A DNA stretch of 5,595 nt from Cyanobacteriota bacterium (GCA_027482985.1 JAIXVO010000772.1:1-5595); one strand, 5' to 3'; counted from the stretch's first letter, positions 1 through 5,595 are shown. Numbers and translations are program-made. The notes: generated by a model not told the origin, from the letters alone.

Positions 1-1
1 G

Positions 2-529
2 AAGTTACTCAAGAGTACGCATCAGTACGGCAACATTGGCATTCGTGGCACCATTCATCCTGAAGCCTTCACCGGGATCGAAACGGTGTGTCCGGCGCTT
101 AATGTGGGGGATGTGCTGATCATTAATGTCCTGCTCTGGCACTATTCCGAGAAACGCGTGGGAGCCAGCGATCGCCCCATGTTCCAAATCATGTATCAAA
201 CTGCCAAAGATGGCACTTACTCTGGCTTGGACTCTCCGACATTAGTCGCTGGCACCTGGCAAACCACTCATTTCATGCCCTACCAGCAGGGGATCACGCC
301 AGATTTGGTGACCTATCAGCAAGCCCATCAGCAGGAAGTCGATCACCTCAAGGCGATGCTGCACCAGACCCAGACAGAATTGCAGCAAACCCAGGCGGAA
401 CTGAGCCAGACCAAAGCCGACTGGCACCGCTTGCAAACCCAGGTGCAAGCGATGGAAAGCAGTAAGTTCTGGCAACTGCGATCGCACTGGCTCCAACTTA
501 AACGGAAGATTGGTCTCGTCCCGAATTAA
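2..529 (+). CDS. PhyH-like Fe(II)/2-oxoglutarate dioxygenase, C-terminal part, with coiled-coil tail (5' truncated by window)
   Basis: The reading frame is open from the left edge to TAA at 527-529, giving 175 residues; the true start lies outside the window. The segment GDVLIINVLLWHYSEKR, followed by DRPMFQIMYQ, resembles the end of the double-stranded beta-helix of the phytanoyl-CoA dioxygenase family. The fragment's H47 would be the distal iron ligand and R58 the 2-oxoglutarate-binding arginine; their 11-residue spacing equals that of H264/R275 in human phytanoyl-CoA hydroxylase. The HxD iron motif would lie upstream, unseen. Residues 106-152 look coiled coil, with glutamine-rich heptads at 122-149 (QTQTELQ, QTQAELS, QTKADWH, RLQTQVQ). 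Residues 151-172 form a basic amphipathic tail containing SKFWQLR. From memory, similar tails occur on cyanobacterial glycosyltransferases and methyltransferases of surface-polysaccharide clusters, so a role in modifying a surface glycan or small molecule is possible but inferred. The substrate is unknown. The GTG at 86 is internal, because homologous sequence continues upstream of it. Confidence 0.62.
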   Translation, partial: KLLKSTHQYGNIGIRGTIHPEAFTGIETVCPALNVGDVLIINVLLWHYSEKRVGASDRPMFQIMYQTAKDGTYSGLDSPTLVAGTWQTTHFMPYQQGITPDLVTYQQAHQQEVDHLKAMLHQTQTELQQTQAELSQTKADWHRLQTQVQAMESSKFWQLRSHWLQLKRKIGLVPN

Positions 530-1066
530 CTTCTGGGATCCAACTTGGTATCGGCTCACCCTTTGCGGCAGACAGCTTCAGTGAAGAGGTTTGATACTTT
601 TCTATCACTCAGCGTTATATTCCTTATCAATCCTCTCGATACGACTCTGACAGGCTTTGGAGCCTAGTTTCAGGACCCTCATGAGGGCTGAGGGGCAGGG
701 GATGATGCGTCAGATATGACGGTGTTGTATACTCACGCAATAGTTTTTCAATAATCCGCATCGTTTCTCAACACAATCGTTCGGATTTGCTCTGAAGAGC
801 ACTTTCGCACTCATCTGCGTTGGCTGTCAAAGACGCTGGTGGTTGGCATCATGCGGTTCGCTAGTCTGATCAATTGCTCTCACTCCTGCCGTCACCTTTT
901 GTCACCAGGTGAGGGGCGTTAGGACGCTGATCGGAAATCGGCTTGTCAACGATTTTCCTGGTCTCAGGGTTCTGACCCAAGCAATCCATCATTTCTATCT
1001 GCCTGCCATTGGGTGTCAATTGATTGGGCTGTATCCACCCAACTTTCATCTTTGGAGGTCGTTCAT
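530..1066. other. Intergenic spacer, no supported gene
   Basis: This 537-base stretch separates the dioxygenase stop from the radical SAM start. No frame gives a recognisable protein, and codon patterns look random on both strands. It holds a 12-base perfect palindrome at 676-687 (CCCTCATGAGGG), a small GGGT-TCTG-ACCC hairpin at 967-978, a doubled GTCACC at 891-906 running into GGTGA, and a lone TATACT at 728-733 with no good -35 partner. None is strong enough to call a promoter or terminator. I saw no tRNA and no recognisable riboswitch core. The length suggests that the radical SAM gene has its own promoter here rather than being read through from the dioxygenase gene. Confidence 0.6.
1054..1058 (+). 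promoter_or_regulatory. Shine-Dalgarno sequence that fixes the radical SAM start
   Basis: GGAGG lies 8 bases before ATG 1067. It selects this ATG over the in-frame GTG at 1013, whose extra 18 residues do not resemble the family's N-terminus (MNALLLWPxxPxSFW). Confidence 0.8.
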
Positions 1067-2731
1067 ATGAACGCATTATTGCTTTGGCCTGTGATGCCCA
1101 ACTCATTTTGGAGTTATCAGGAAACCCTTGATCTAGCTGGTTTACGGGCAACCAATCCACCCTTAGGGCTGATTACTGTAGCGGCACTGCTACCGTCGGA
1201 TTGGCAACTGCGGGTCTGCGATCGCAATGTTCAGCCGGAAAGCGATGCCGACTGGGACTGGTGCGATGTCGTGATTATTTCTGCCATGGTGATTCAACAG
1301 CAGGACTTTTGTGACCTGATTCGGAAAGGGGTCGCATTGGGCAAAAAAGTGGCGGTGGGTGGTCCCTATCCTACCTCTTACCCCGAAGTGGCACTGGCAG
1401 CAGGAGCACACTACCTGATTCTGGATGAAGGGGAATGTACGATTCCGCAATTTGTCACGGCGTTGGCGGCGGGAGTCGATCGCGGCATCTTTCGCTCAGC
1501 CGAAAAACCCGATGTCACCCATACCCCGATCGCCCGCTATGACCTGTTAGATCTCAACGCTTACCTGGCGATGACCGTCCAGTTTTCGCGGGGCTGTCCG
1601 TTCCAGTGTGAGTTCTGTGACATCATCAATTTGTACGGTCGCAAGCCGCGCACCAAAACGCCAGGGCAGATGTTGCAGGAATTTGAGACATTATACAACC
1701 TGGGCTGGCGGCGGTACGTCTTTGTCGTAGATGATAACTTCATCGGCAACACCCGGAATGCCAAATTGTTTTTGCGAGCCCTCATTCCCTGGATGGAGGC
1801 TCATCGCTATCCCTTCAAACTGATTACCGAAGCCTCGTTAAATCTGGCGGAGGATGATGAACTGATCGAATTGCTGGTTCAAGCCGGATTTACGATGGTG
1901 TTCATGGGCATCGAAACGCCCGATGTCGAAAGTTTGGTCGGCACTCAGAAGCTCCAAAATACCCGCCAATCTTTGATTGCGTCCTGCCATAAAATCACCC
2001 GCGCCGGGTTGCAAATCATGTCCGGCTTCATTATGGGATTCGACAACGAAAAGTCTGGGGCGGGCGATCGCATTCGCCAGTTCATTCAAGCGACGGGCAT
2101 TCCCCAGGCGCACTTCAGCCTCTTGCAAGCTTTGCAAAACACCGCCCTGTGGCATCGCTTGCAGCAGGAAGGGCGCTTGCAGGGGGGCTTAGGCACCGTC
2201 CACCAGGGCGCGTTGATGAACTTTGTACCCACCCGTCCAGTCACCGAAATTACCCGCGAGTACATTGATGCGTTCTGGTCAATTTACGAGCCAGAGGCTT
2301 TCCTGGAACGGACATTTCGCCACTTCTCGATGATGGCAGGCTGGCGCGGCCAGAGCGATCGCGGGATTACTCCCGAAGAATGGCGGCTCTTTGGTCATTT
2401 AGTGTGGCGACAGGGAGTCGTGCGCTCCGTCCGCTTCCGGTTCTGGTGGCAACTGGTGGCGATCGCCCTCCGCAAACCGCGATTATTGCCGGAATATTTA
2501 GCCGCTTTGGGCATTGGCGAACACTTCTTCCATTACCGCCATGAAGTACGGGCGCAGTTAGAAGGACAACTCACAGCCCTCAGCCAAACGGCACCCAAGT
2601 TGCTGGCAGCGGATCAGGATCGCGAGGCGATCGCTGGCTTGGACCGCGAAGCGATCGCTGACTTGGATCGCGAGGCGATCGCTGACTTGGATCGCGAGGC
2701 GATCGCCGTGTCACCCAGCCTGAATAATTAA
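1067..2731 (+). CDS. B12-binding domain-containing radical SAM protein, DUF4070 type
   Basis: The product is 554 residues. Residues 1-135 form a cobalamin-binding Rossmann-like domain: MNALLLWPVMPNSFW, then PPLGLITVAALLP at 31-43, then VAVGGPYPTS at 95-104. It lacks a DxHxxG motif, as expected for this subgroup. The radical SAM core follows, with the 4Fe-4S cysteines C177, C181 and C184 in CPFQCEFC (CxxxCxxC). Further core landmarks are VDDNF at 221-225, GIETP at 281-285 and GFIMGFD at 320-326. The remainder to about residue 500 matches the DUF4070 region. Proteins of this class use SAM and an Fe-S cluster, usually with cobalamin, for radical methylation or rearrangement in the cytoplasm. The hopanoid C-2 and C-3 methylases HpnP and HpnR share the architecture, but cyanobacteria carry several paralogues and the substrate cannot be assigned. 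Residues 518-547 are an octapeptide tandem repeat outside the conserved domain. The gene stands alone, convergent with the peroxiredoxin gene. Confidence 0.92.
   Translation: MNALLLWPVMPNSFWSYQETLDLAGLRATNPPLGLITVAALLPSDWQLRVCDRNVQPESDADWDWCDVVIISAMVIQQQDFCDLIRKGVALGKKVAVGGPYPTSYPEVALAAGAHYLILDEGECTIPQFVTALAAGVDRGIFRSAEKPDVTHTPIARYDLLDLNAYLAMTVQFSRGCPFQCEFCDIINLYGRKPRTKTPGQMLQEFETLYNLGWRRYVFVVDDNFIGNTRNAKLFLRALIPWMEAHRYPFKLITEASLNLAEDDELIELLVQAGFTMVFMGIETPDVESLVGTQKLQNTRQSLIASCHKITRAGLQIMSGFIMGFDNEKSGAGDRIRQFIQATGIPQAHFSLLQALQNTALWHRLQQEGRLQGGLGTVHQGALMNFVPTRPVTEITREYIDAFWSIYEPEAFLERTFRHFSMMAGWRGQSDRGITPEEWRLFGHLVWRQGVVRSVRFRFWWQLVAIALRKPRLLPEYLAALGIGEHFFHYRHEVRAQLEGQLTALSQTAPKLLAADQDREAIAGLDREAIADLDREAIADLDREAIAVSPSLNN
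2618..2707 (+). repeat. 24-base in-frame tandem repeat, 3.75 copies, each carrying HIP1
   Basis: Units begin at 2618, 2642, 2666 and 2690, the last one partial. Each encodes DREAIA followed by GL or DL, and each carries GCGATCGC (at 2627, 2651, 2675 and 2699). Units 1, 2 and 3 differ by only a few bases, units 3 and 4 are identical up to the end of the HIP1 core except for its last codon's third base, and the 24-base period keeps the frame. It lies in the last 37 codons of the radical SAM gene. This looks like recent unit duplication by slippage or recombination between HIP1 copies. Any effect on the protein is unknown. Confidence 0.95.
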
Positions 2732-2778
2732 TCAGCCTAGTGCCGGAGGGGTGGGTCTTGGGCCTTACCCCAGGTCGC

Positions 2779-2820
2779 AAAAAACAGCGATCGGGAAAAC
2801 TGTGCTCCGCGATCGCTGTT
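2779..2820 (-). terminator. Rho-independent terminator of the peroxiredoxin gene, with possible two-way use
   Basis: Perfect 11-base arms AACAGCGATCG (2783-2793) and CGATCGCTGTT (2810-2820) enclose a 16-base loop. On the minus strand the stem is followed at once by six T residues (A-run 2779-2784 on the plus strand), the classic layout for the minus-strand gene whose stop is 56 bases upstream. On the plus strand there is no T-run after the stem, so use by the radical SAM gene is less sure. The right arm overlaps a HIP1 site at 2809-2816. Confidence 0.82.
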
Positions 2821-2845
2821 CAGCCGCTCAGCCGCTCTGATTCAT

Positions 2846-2880
2846 CCTGCTGCCTTCTGCCCTCTGCCCCTTGCCTTACT
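2846..2880. repeat. Degenerate 7-base tandem repeat
   Basis: Successive heptamers CCTGCTG, CCTTCTG, CCCTCTG and CCCCTTG, then a decayed CCTTACT, run up to and over the stop codon of the peroxiredoxin gene. Pyrimidine-rich heptamer arrays of this kind are common between genes in cyanobacteria (short tandemly repeated repetitive sequences). Just upstream, CAGCCGCT is doubled at 2821-2836. No function is evident. Confidence 0.6.
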
Positions 2881-3511
2881 TATTCGGCTGGGGTGTCATG
2901 CGCAGATAGGGCTTGATTTCCGTCACGCCTTTGGGAAACTTCTGCTTCGCTTCTTCCGTGGGAATGGAAGGCACAACGACGACATCTTCCCCATCTTTCC
3001 AATTCACAGGGGTGGCCACCCCGAAGTTATCGGTCAATTGCAGCGAGTCAATCACCCGCAGAATTTCTTCAAAGTTGCGTCCGGTGCTGGGGGGATAGGT
3101 GATGGTCAACCGCAGTTTGTGCTGGGGATCAATCACGAACACGGTGCGGACTGTCAATTTGGCATTGGCATTCGGGTGAATCATGCCGTACAGATCCGAC
3201 ACCGACTTATCCGCATCGGCAATGATGGGATAGTTCACCGTGGTATTTTGCGTTTCGTTGATGTCGCTAATCCAACCCGCATGGGAATTGGCATCATCGA
3301 CACTGAGGGCAATCACTTTCGCATTTCGCTGGTCAAATTGGGGCTTGAGCCGGGACACTTCCCCCAGTTCTGTGGTGCAAACGGGCGTGTAATCAGCCGG
3401 GTGTGAAAATAACACGACCCAGCTATCGCCCGCCCAGTTATAAAAGTCAATTTCCCCTTCAGAGGTTTGTTGCGTGAAGTTGGGAACGGTATCACCTAAT
3501 TGCAGAGCCAT
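2876..3511 (-). CDS. 1-Cys peroxiredoxin (Prx6 family)
   Basis: The product is 211 residues, the usual length of cyanobacterial Prx6 proteins. It reduces hydrogen peroxide and alkyl hydroperoxides in the cytoplasm. The AhpC/TSA thioredoxin fold starts at MALQLGDTVPNF. The active-site signature PxxxTxxC is present as P38, T42 and C45 in HPADYTPVCTTELGEV, and the conserved arginine is R122 in VRTVFVIDP. No other cysteine occurs after C45, so there is no resolving cysteine, which marks the 1-Cys group. The C-terminal Prx6 extension (about 165-211: NWKDGEDVVVVPSI and later KPYLRMTPQP) is complete. I chose ATG 3511 over the in-frame ATG 3541, because the latter adds ten residues outside the family and would place the AAGGAAG ribosome-binding-like site inside the gene. 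The gene is divergent from the parvulin gene and convergent with the radical SAM gene, so it is probably a single-gene transcript ending at the hairpin at 2779-2820. Confidence 0.96.
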   Translation of the reverse strand: MALQLGDTVPNFTQQTSEGEIDFYNWAGDSWVVLFSHPADYTPVCTTELGEVSRLKPQFDQRNAKVIALSVDDANSHAGWISDINETQNTTVNYPIIADADKSVSDLYGMIHPNANAKLTVRTVFVIDPQHKLRLTITYPPSTGRNFEEILRVIDSLQLTDNFGVATPVNWKDGEDVVVVPSIPTEEAKQKFPKGVTEIKPYLRMTPQPNK

Positions 3512-3522
3512 ACGTTTAAATT

Positions 3523-3556
3523 CTTCCTTACCACATTCCAAAACTGCAAAATTCTA
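3523..3556 (-). promoter_or_regulatory. Possible -10 element and ribosome-binding site of the peroxiredoxin gene
   Basis: Reading the minus strand, TAGAAT (3551-3556) lies about 40 bases before ATG 3511 and could be a -10 box with a short leader. No good -35 is seen at the usual distance. AAGGAAG (3523-3529) follows, 11 bases before the start codon, a rather long spacing for a Shine-Dalgarno site. Weak, position-based call. Confidence 0.3.
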
Positions 3557-3842
3557 AGCTCAGTGCTTAATGCTGATTCAGGGTGTATCAGTCATGCGGC
3601 ATGCCACCCTGGGCCATGCGGATCACAGATCACTACACTTGCCAGTCAGACTCGCCCCAGATGACAGCCAAGGTGAATCGGCTGTAGTGGGAAGCCCTAG
3701 TATTGATCATGCCATAAAACCCCGGTTTTCCCATCGGAGAATCGATCTATTTGGATCGACTTTCTCTTGGCGTGGGAGGACTGTAGGCGATCGCTCACCT
3801 ATCCCATCCGGTGATGCCATTTCCCAGCCTATCAGGTGGAAT

Positions 3843-3864
3843 TGATAACAATTGCTAATTATCA
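3843..3864. promoter_or_regulatory. AT-rich inverted repeat, possible operator
   Basis: TGATAA (3843-3848) and TTATCA (3859-3864) are perfect inverted arms 10 bases apart, with AT-rich sequence between. The half-sites resemble the GATAAT units of Fur-family boxes, but the spacing does not match the standard 19-base box. It sits about 310 bases from the parvulin start and 330 from the peroxiredoxin start, far for direct control of either. Low-confidence candidate. Confidence 0.25.
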
Positions 3865-3975
3865 TTGCAAGCGTCCGGTTCTGACCCAAGGGTCGAAAAA
3901 GACTTGAGCTAGGATAAATTACGCGAACCGACTGATAAAAAATCAGGATAGCCGTCGCGCTCTGTAAGGTGACAG

Positions 3976-4000
3976 ACTTCGACGTGAGCTTAGTCGAACG
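3976..4000. repeat. Short dispersed-repeat-like inverted repeat
   Basis: TTCGAC (3978-3983) and GTCGAA (3993-3998) flank a 9-base loop containing GAGCTTA. The string resembles the short CTTCGAC...CTCAGTCGAACG repeat that I recall as dispersed between genes in many cyanobacteria. One copy is seen here. Its repeat status rests on memory, not on a search. Confidence 0.35.
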
Positions 4001-4171
4001 AGGCGAGGCAGACCGCAGACCCAAAGTGGCTTTTAGCAACCCGACTGGTGCTCAGCGGTTTGACCAAAGCTATATTTTGATAGTGGAAAACTGCATGGCT
4101 TTGCCGATTTGCATTAAGCTGCATCCAACTGTTCCGTCTACTTGTTGTTCATGTCAGCAATTTAAAGATTC

Positions 4172-4933
4172 ATGGATTCTAAAGCACTGTTGATTGTTGA
4201 TGACCATCCCCTGCCCTTGCGAGACTGCCTGCGCTACCTGCAAACGGCTGGCAAGCTACAGGGCTTTATTGGCGATATTTTGCGCCAGTATGTGTTGGAA
4301 CGAGAACTAGAAACCCGCACCGACCTGGATGTGAATCCGGCGATGGTGGAGCAAGCGGTGGTGGATTTTCGGCTGCAAAATAAGTTGACAGAACCGCAAG
4401 CCTTTCAGGACTGGTTGGCGCGGAATGGCAGCACCTATGAGGTGTTTCATAAGCAAATTTTGGGTAGCTTTAAGTTGGAAAAGTTAAAAGCCCAGTTGGC
4501 GGAAGCACGGTTGCAGGAATATTTCATTGAACGTAAATTAATGCTGGATCGGGTGGTGCTGTCGCGGATTGTGGTGGACAGTCAGGAAATGGCCGAAGAG
4601 TTAAAAAGCCAGATTGCCGAAGGTGGCAGCTTTGAGGAGTTGGCGCGGGAGTATTCCAAGTCTGATGACCGGGTGGCGAATGGCATGATGGGTCCGGTTA
4701 GTCGGGGGGCGATGCCGGATGTCCTGCGGGCGGCGATCGATTCTGTTCAACCGGGGGCGATCGTCGGTCCCGTGCAAATCGAAAATTATTGGGCGCTTTT
4801 CCGCTTAGAGCAGTTGCTTCCCGCCACGCTAGAAGACAACCAATTGAAGCAAGTGATGCAAACTGAATTGTTCGATCGCTGGCTGGCGGAAAAAATTCAA
4901 GCGATGACGGTCAAACTTCAGGTGACAGAGTAA
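4172..4933 (+). CDS. Parvulin-like (PpiC/SurA-type) protein linked to type I secretion
   Basis: The product is 253 residues with no signal peptide or membrane segment, so it should be cytoplasmic. Residues 1-120 form a helical SurA-N-like chaperone part (GFIGDILRQYVLERELETR, then EYFIERKLMLDRVVL). Residues 128-215 form a parvulin domain, recognisable by FEELAREYSKSDD at 154-166, the GxMGPVSRGAMP segment at 171-182 and the GPV strand at 199-201. Against E. coli PpiC, both active-site histidines seem lost (R132 and W207 at their positions), while the methionine is kept (M181). Prolyl isomerase activity may therefore be weak or absent, with a chaperone role remaining. ATG 4172 is chosen because the sequence from MDSKALLIVDD onward matches the N-terminus I recall for this cyanobacterial family; no Shine-Dalgarno is visible. 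The exporter gene begins 114 bases downstream on the same strand with no terminator between, so the pair is probably an operon. The inferred role is to hold or deliver the exported substrate. Confidence 0.86.
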   Translation: MDSKALLIVDDHPLPLRDCLRYLQTAGKLQGFIGDILRQYVLERELETRTDLDVNPAMVEQAVVDFRLQNKLTEPQAFQDWLARNGSTYEVFHKQILGSFKLEKLKAQLAEARLQEYFIERKLMLDRVVLSRIVVDSQEMAEELKSQIAEGGSFEELAREYSKSDDRVANGMMGPVSRGAMPDVLRAAIDSVQPGAIVGPVQIENYWALFRLEQLLPATLEDNQLKQVMQTELFDRWLAEKIQAMTVKLQVTE

Positions 4934-5047
4934 CCTGGTTAATTTCTGGCGGCAACGACTTGCTTCCTTGCAGTTGGTTTCGGTTACAGGGCTGTCCGGA
5001 CACGGTTCAATCACCTTTTTCAAATTCCTTTTTCTCATCACACGCTT

Positions 5048-5595
5048 ATGTTGGCCAACGATCGCACCATCGAACTCCCCTGGGAGCATCCCCCGTTAAG
5101 TTTGTTAAGCCCTGAGCAGCAGGTGCAGGTTAAGCAACAGGCTGAACTGCGCCGGTTTACGTTAGGTGAGATTGTGTGGGCGACGGAGCAGTCTGGGAGT
5201 CAACTGCTCGTGGTCACTGGGAAAGTGCGGTTAATTCCCGAAGAAGGCGAACCCGTGTTGTTGAAAGCCGGGGATTGGCTGGGGGATTTGCTGCAATTGC
5301 CAGGTGCCTGGAAAGCGCGGGTGGCAGACAAAGAAGCGATCGTGGCCGTGTGGACGACAGCGCTGTGGCAAGGGGTGCCTTCCACTGAATTAGAACGCTA
5401 TTGGATTGCCCAACGGGTGCGCTTGCAACCGAAATCGTCCCTCGTGCCTCAGGCGGTGACGGGCTTTCCGTTTGTGCCGGGAGTGAATACAGCCGCCGCT
5501 TGTTTGACGATGGTGGCGACTCATCTCCAGAACGCAGCGCAATTGGAGTGGGTGCAACGGCAATTACGCGGGCAGCGGCCCCCGGATGTGGTGGA
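5048..5595 (+). CDS. HlyB/peptidase-domain-type ABC exporter, N-terminal part (3' truncated by window)
   Basis: An open frame of 182 residues runs from ATG 5048 off the right edge. Residues 36-108 resemble a cyclic-nucleotide-binding beta-barrel (FTLGEIVWAT, LLVVTGKVRL, VLLKAGDWLGDLLQLPG), but the phosphate-binding cassette is degenerate, so ligand binding is doubtful. Residues 140-182 open a C39-like peptidase domain: FPFVPGVNTAAACLTM, then LEWVQRQLRGQRPPDVV. Processing members carry DCGAACL here, with the first Cys catalytic. In this protein the aligned residues are N147, T148 and A149, while C152 and L153 are kept, so the domain should be catalytically dead, like the C39-like domain of HlyB that binds substrate without cleaving it. 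The transmembrane and ATPase domains are expected beyond the window. Exporters of this kind move peptides or RTX-type proteins through a HlyD and TolC channel. There is no clear Shine-Dalgarno; the frame stays open upstream of 5048, but no better start is seen. Confidence 0.85.
   Translation, partial: MLANDRTIELPWEHPPLSLLSPEQQVQVKQQAELRRFTLGEIVWATEQSGSQLLVVTGKVRLIPEEGEPVLLKAGDWLGDLLQLPGAWKARVADKEAIVAVWTTALWQGVPSTELERYWIAQRVRLQPKSSLVPQAVTGFPFVPGVNTAAACLTMVATHLQNAAQLEWVQRQLRGQRPPDVV

Larger units (their letters stand above)
3557..4171. other. Divergent intergenic spacer, no supported gene
   Basis: About 615 bases lie between the probable peroxiredoxin promoter and the parvulin start. Frames open here on both strands give proteins of biased, unrecognisable composition with no usable start context, so I do not call genes. 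Visible structure includes CATGCGG doubled at 3593-3599 and 3615-3621, AAAACC-CC-GGTTTT at 3716-3729, TCGATC-N6-GATCGA at 3742-3759, a HIP1 site at 3787-3794, an AT-rich palindrome at 3843-3864, GACCC-AA-GGGTC at 3883-3894 and a TTCGAC/GTCGAA inverted repeat at 3978-3998. The density of small inverted repeats fits regulatory DNA or decayed mobile-repeat remnants. The promoter of the parvulin gene should lie here but was not identified. Confidence 0.55.

Noticed and set aside
676..687. Perfect 12-base palindrome CCCTCATGAGGG as an operator
   Set aside because: About one such palindrome is expected by chance in a window of this size, and no promoter is recognisable beside it.
1013..1066. GTG start at 1013 extending the radical SAM protein by 18 residues
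   Set aside because: No ribosome-binding site precedes it, the extra residues do not look like the family, and a strong GGAGG sits before ATG 1067.
530..1066. Cobalamin riboswitch upstream of the B12-dependent radical SAM gene
   Set aside because: I looked for the conserved B12-box (GCCACTG-like) and supporting stems and saw neither.
2580..2780. Minus-strand reading frame rich in SPRDPSQR repeats
   Set aside because: It is the antisense shadow of the HIP1 tandem repeat in the radical SAM gene and overlaps the spacer; it has no independent support.
3512..3541. Ten-residue N-terminal extension of the peroxiredoxin from ATG 3541
   Set aside because: It lies outside the Prx6 family start, contains the ribosome-binding-like AAGGAAG, and the shorter form has the usual 211 residues.
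3969..4193. Plus-strand 74-residue reading frame, and minus-strand frame at 3707-4039
   Set aside because: Neither has a recognisable domain or ribosome-binding site. The plus-strand frame overlaps the parvulin start in a different frame and translates the inverted repeat at 3978-3998.
4172..4240. Response-regulator-like start (ALLIVDDHPLPLRDCLRYL) of the protein at 4172
   Set aside because: It mimics a receiver-domain N-terminus, but the following sequence has no receiver-domain phosphoacceptor strand or conserved Lys, and continues as a SurA-N-like and parvulin protein.
4993..5002. Palindrome TGTCCGGACA between the parvulin and exporter genes as a terminator
   Set aside because: A 10-base palindrome with no loop and no adjacent T-run does not make a terminator, so co-transcription remains likely.

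Overview
The window is almost certainly cyanobacterial chromosome. The palindrome GCGATCGC (HIP1, the repeat typical of cyanobacteria) occurs at least 12 times in 5.6 kb, where chance predicts fewer than one, and the protein families point the same way. The species cannot be fixed; a filamentous, moderately GC-rich lineage is a guess.

Layout, left to right. (1) Positions 2-529 hold the 3' end of a plus-strand gene that looks like a phytanoyl-CoA dioxygenase (PhyH) type Fe(II)/2-oxoglutarate enzyme, with a glutamine-rich coiled coil and a tail of the SKFWxLR kind. (2) A 537-base spacer has no convincing gene. (3) Positions 1067-2731 encode a B12-binding radical SAM protein with a DUF4070-type C-terminal half. 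It ends in an octapeptide tandem repeat built from HIP1 units. (4) A convergent spacer carries a strong hairpin with a T-tract on the minus strand and a run of degenerate 7-base repeats. (5) Positions 2876-3511 on the minus strand encode a 1-Cys peroxiredoxin of the Prx6 group. (6) A divergent spacer of about 660 bases has several small inverted repeats but no supported gene. (7) Positions 4172-4933 encode a cytoplasmic parvulin-like (PpiC/SurA-type) protein. (8) From 5048 to the right edge runs the start of a large ABC-transporter gene: a cyclic-nucleotide-binding-like barrel, then a C39-like peptidase domain whose catalytic cysteine is replaced by threonine.

The last two genes read as the start of a type I secretion locus of the HlyB/HlyD kind, with an accessory parvulin-like chaperone placed upstream of the exporter. 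The peroxiredoxin is a stand-alone antioxidant gene, and the radical SAM gene looks monocistronic. No wholly new system is evident. The most notable points are the in-frame HIP1 repeat expansion, the degenerate catalytic sites in both secretion-linked proteins, and the modular tail on the dioxygenase.
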